Shown here: positions 15,691 through 15,887 of the stretch, piece after piece | How the letters are laid out: each line of letters begins with the position of its first letter | Position numbering within the stretch: the first letter of the stretch is position 1 | Program-made: the position numbers and the translations under genes | The notes under the pieces: generated by a model | Told to the model about the DNA's origin: nothing | Databases searched by the model: none | What the model saw: the letters and a program-made list of their open reading frames with translations, nothing else | Assembly: GCA_033763355.1 (NCBI GenBank) | Contig: JANRKT010000346.1 | Location: 1 to 15,887, forward strand | DNA: 15,887 nucleotides | Direction: 5' to 3' | Source of the DNA: JANRKT01 sp033763355 | Lineage (GTDB): Bacteria > Bacteroidota > Bacteroidia > Chitinophagales > Chitinophagaceae

Positions 15691-15737
15691 TTAATTGATT
15701 TTCAATAAATGAGCTATTCGACCCTTTAAACAAAGAA

Positions 15738-15887
15738 TCAGAAAAGCGATGAAATAACACGTTTAAAGAAAGAAACACCTTTCTTTTTTTCTTTTTCGTT
15801 GTCGTCTTCGAGTATATAACCATAGTTCTGGGTATATCCGTAACCGCCATATCCGTACTCACCCATACCTCTAGGTTTAACCCCATT
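15738..15887 (-). CDS. wzc: C-terminal tail of Wzc-type tyrosine kinase / polysaccharide co-polymerase (partial)
   Basis: Only the last 49 codons and a TGA stop lie in the window; the gene continues beyond the right edge. The visible peptide begins NGVKPRGMGEYGYGGYGY and has six tyrosines within 14 residues, followed by an acidic/lysine stretch (EDDNEKEKKKG) and a short basic, hydrophobic end. This is the autophosphorylated tyrosine cluster that ends bacterial BY-kinases of the Wzc/Etk type, and the N-G-V-K segment resembles the end of the kinase domain. In the known family, the kinase sits in the inner membrane and its tail phosphorylation state controls polysaccharide chain length and export. 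Its place directly upstream of an antiterminator and wzx fits a Wzx/Wzy-dependent locus. The Walker motifs and transmembrane part are outside the window, so the call rests on the tail and context. A longer open frame on this strand, ending within the spacer, is out of register and is not the gene. Confidence 0.82.
   Translation of the reverse strand, partial: NGVKPRGMGEYGYGGYGYTQNYGYILEDDNEKEKKKGVSFFKRVISSLF

Noticed and set aside
14808..15737. Bacteroidota -33/-7 promoter (TTTG and TAnnTTTG) before the NusG-like gene or wzx
   Set aside because: Only partial matches with wrong spacing were found by eye, so no promoter is called.
15680..15886. Minus-strand open frame of 68 codons at the right edge
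   Set aside because: It is out of register with the tyrosine-rich kinase tail and runs past its stop into the spacer; its composition looks like a frame shadow.

Overview
The window is most of an exopolysaccharide or capsule biosynthesis locus. Every gene I can support lies on the minus strand, so transcription runs from high to low coordinates. The organism looks like a member of the Bacteroidota, perhaps Chitinophagaceae. This is inference, based on the tyrosine-rich kinase tail, the UpxY/RfaH-type NusG paralog, the near absence of Shine-Dalgarno sequences, some TTG starts, and moderate to low GC with A/T-rich spacers. No tRNA, rRNA, insertion sequence or CRISPR array was seen.

Layout in transcription order: (1) the C-terminus of a Wzc-type tyrosine kinase/chain-length regulator, cut by the right edge (15738-15887); (2) a NusG-like antiterminator (15047-15601) with inverted repeats in the spacers on both sides; (3) a tightly packed block, mostly overlapping or 1 base apart: Wzx flippase (TTG start), UDP-galactopyranose mutase Glf, a GlfT-like family 2 glycosyltransferase, two family 4 glycosyltransferases and a Wzy/ligase-type membrane protein (14807-8026); (4) a loosely spaced block: a second Wzy that is a clear tandem paralog of the first, a GT2, an unusual GT4, the WcaJ-type initiating phosphoglycosyltransferase, and a two-domain protein joining a formyltransferase-like domain to a GINT1-like beta-propeller (7921-1328); (5) a GH1 beta-glucosidase with a probable TTG start, running off the left edge (1155-1).

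Proposed joint function (inference from families): WcaJ loads a hexose-1-phosphate, probably glucose, on undecaprenyl phosphate. Five glycosyltransferases extend it, with Glf supplying UDP-galactofuranose and the adjacent GT2 probably adding it. Wzx flips the repeat unit and one or both Wzy proteins polymerise or transfer it. The kinase controls chain length and export, and the NusG paralog probably helps RNA polymerase through the long operon. The formyltransferase/propeller fusion may modify or bind the glycan, and the GH1 enzyme may trim oligosaccharide or be an unrelated neighbour.

Most notable: the tandem Wzy pair, both carrying a WaaL-type H-S-x9-G-x2-G motif, sitting exactly where gene packing changes; the formyltransferase-like/GINT1-like fusion with an altered active-site pattern; and structured spacers around the antiterminator and before wcaJ.
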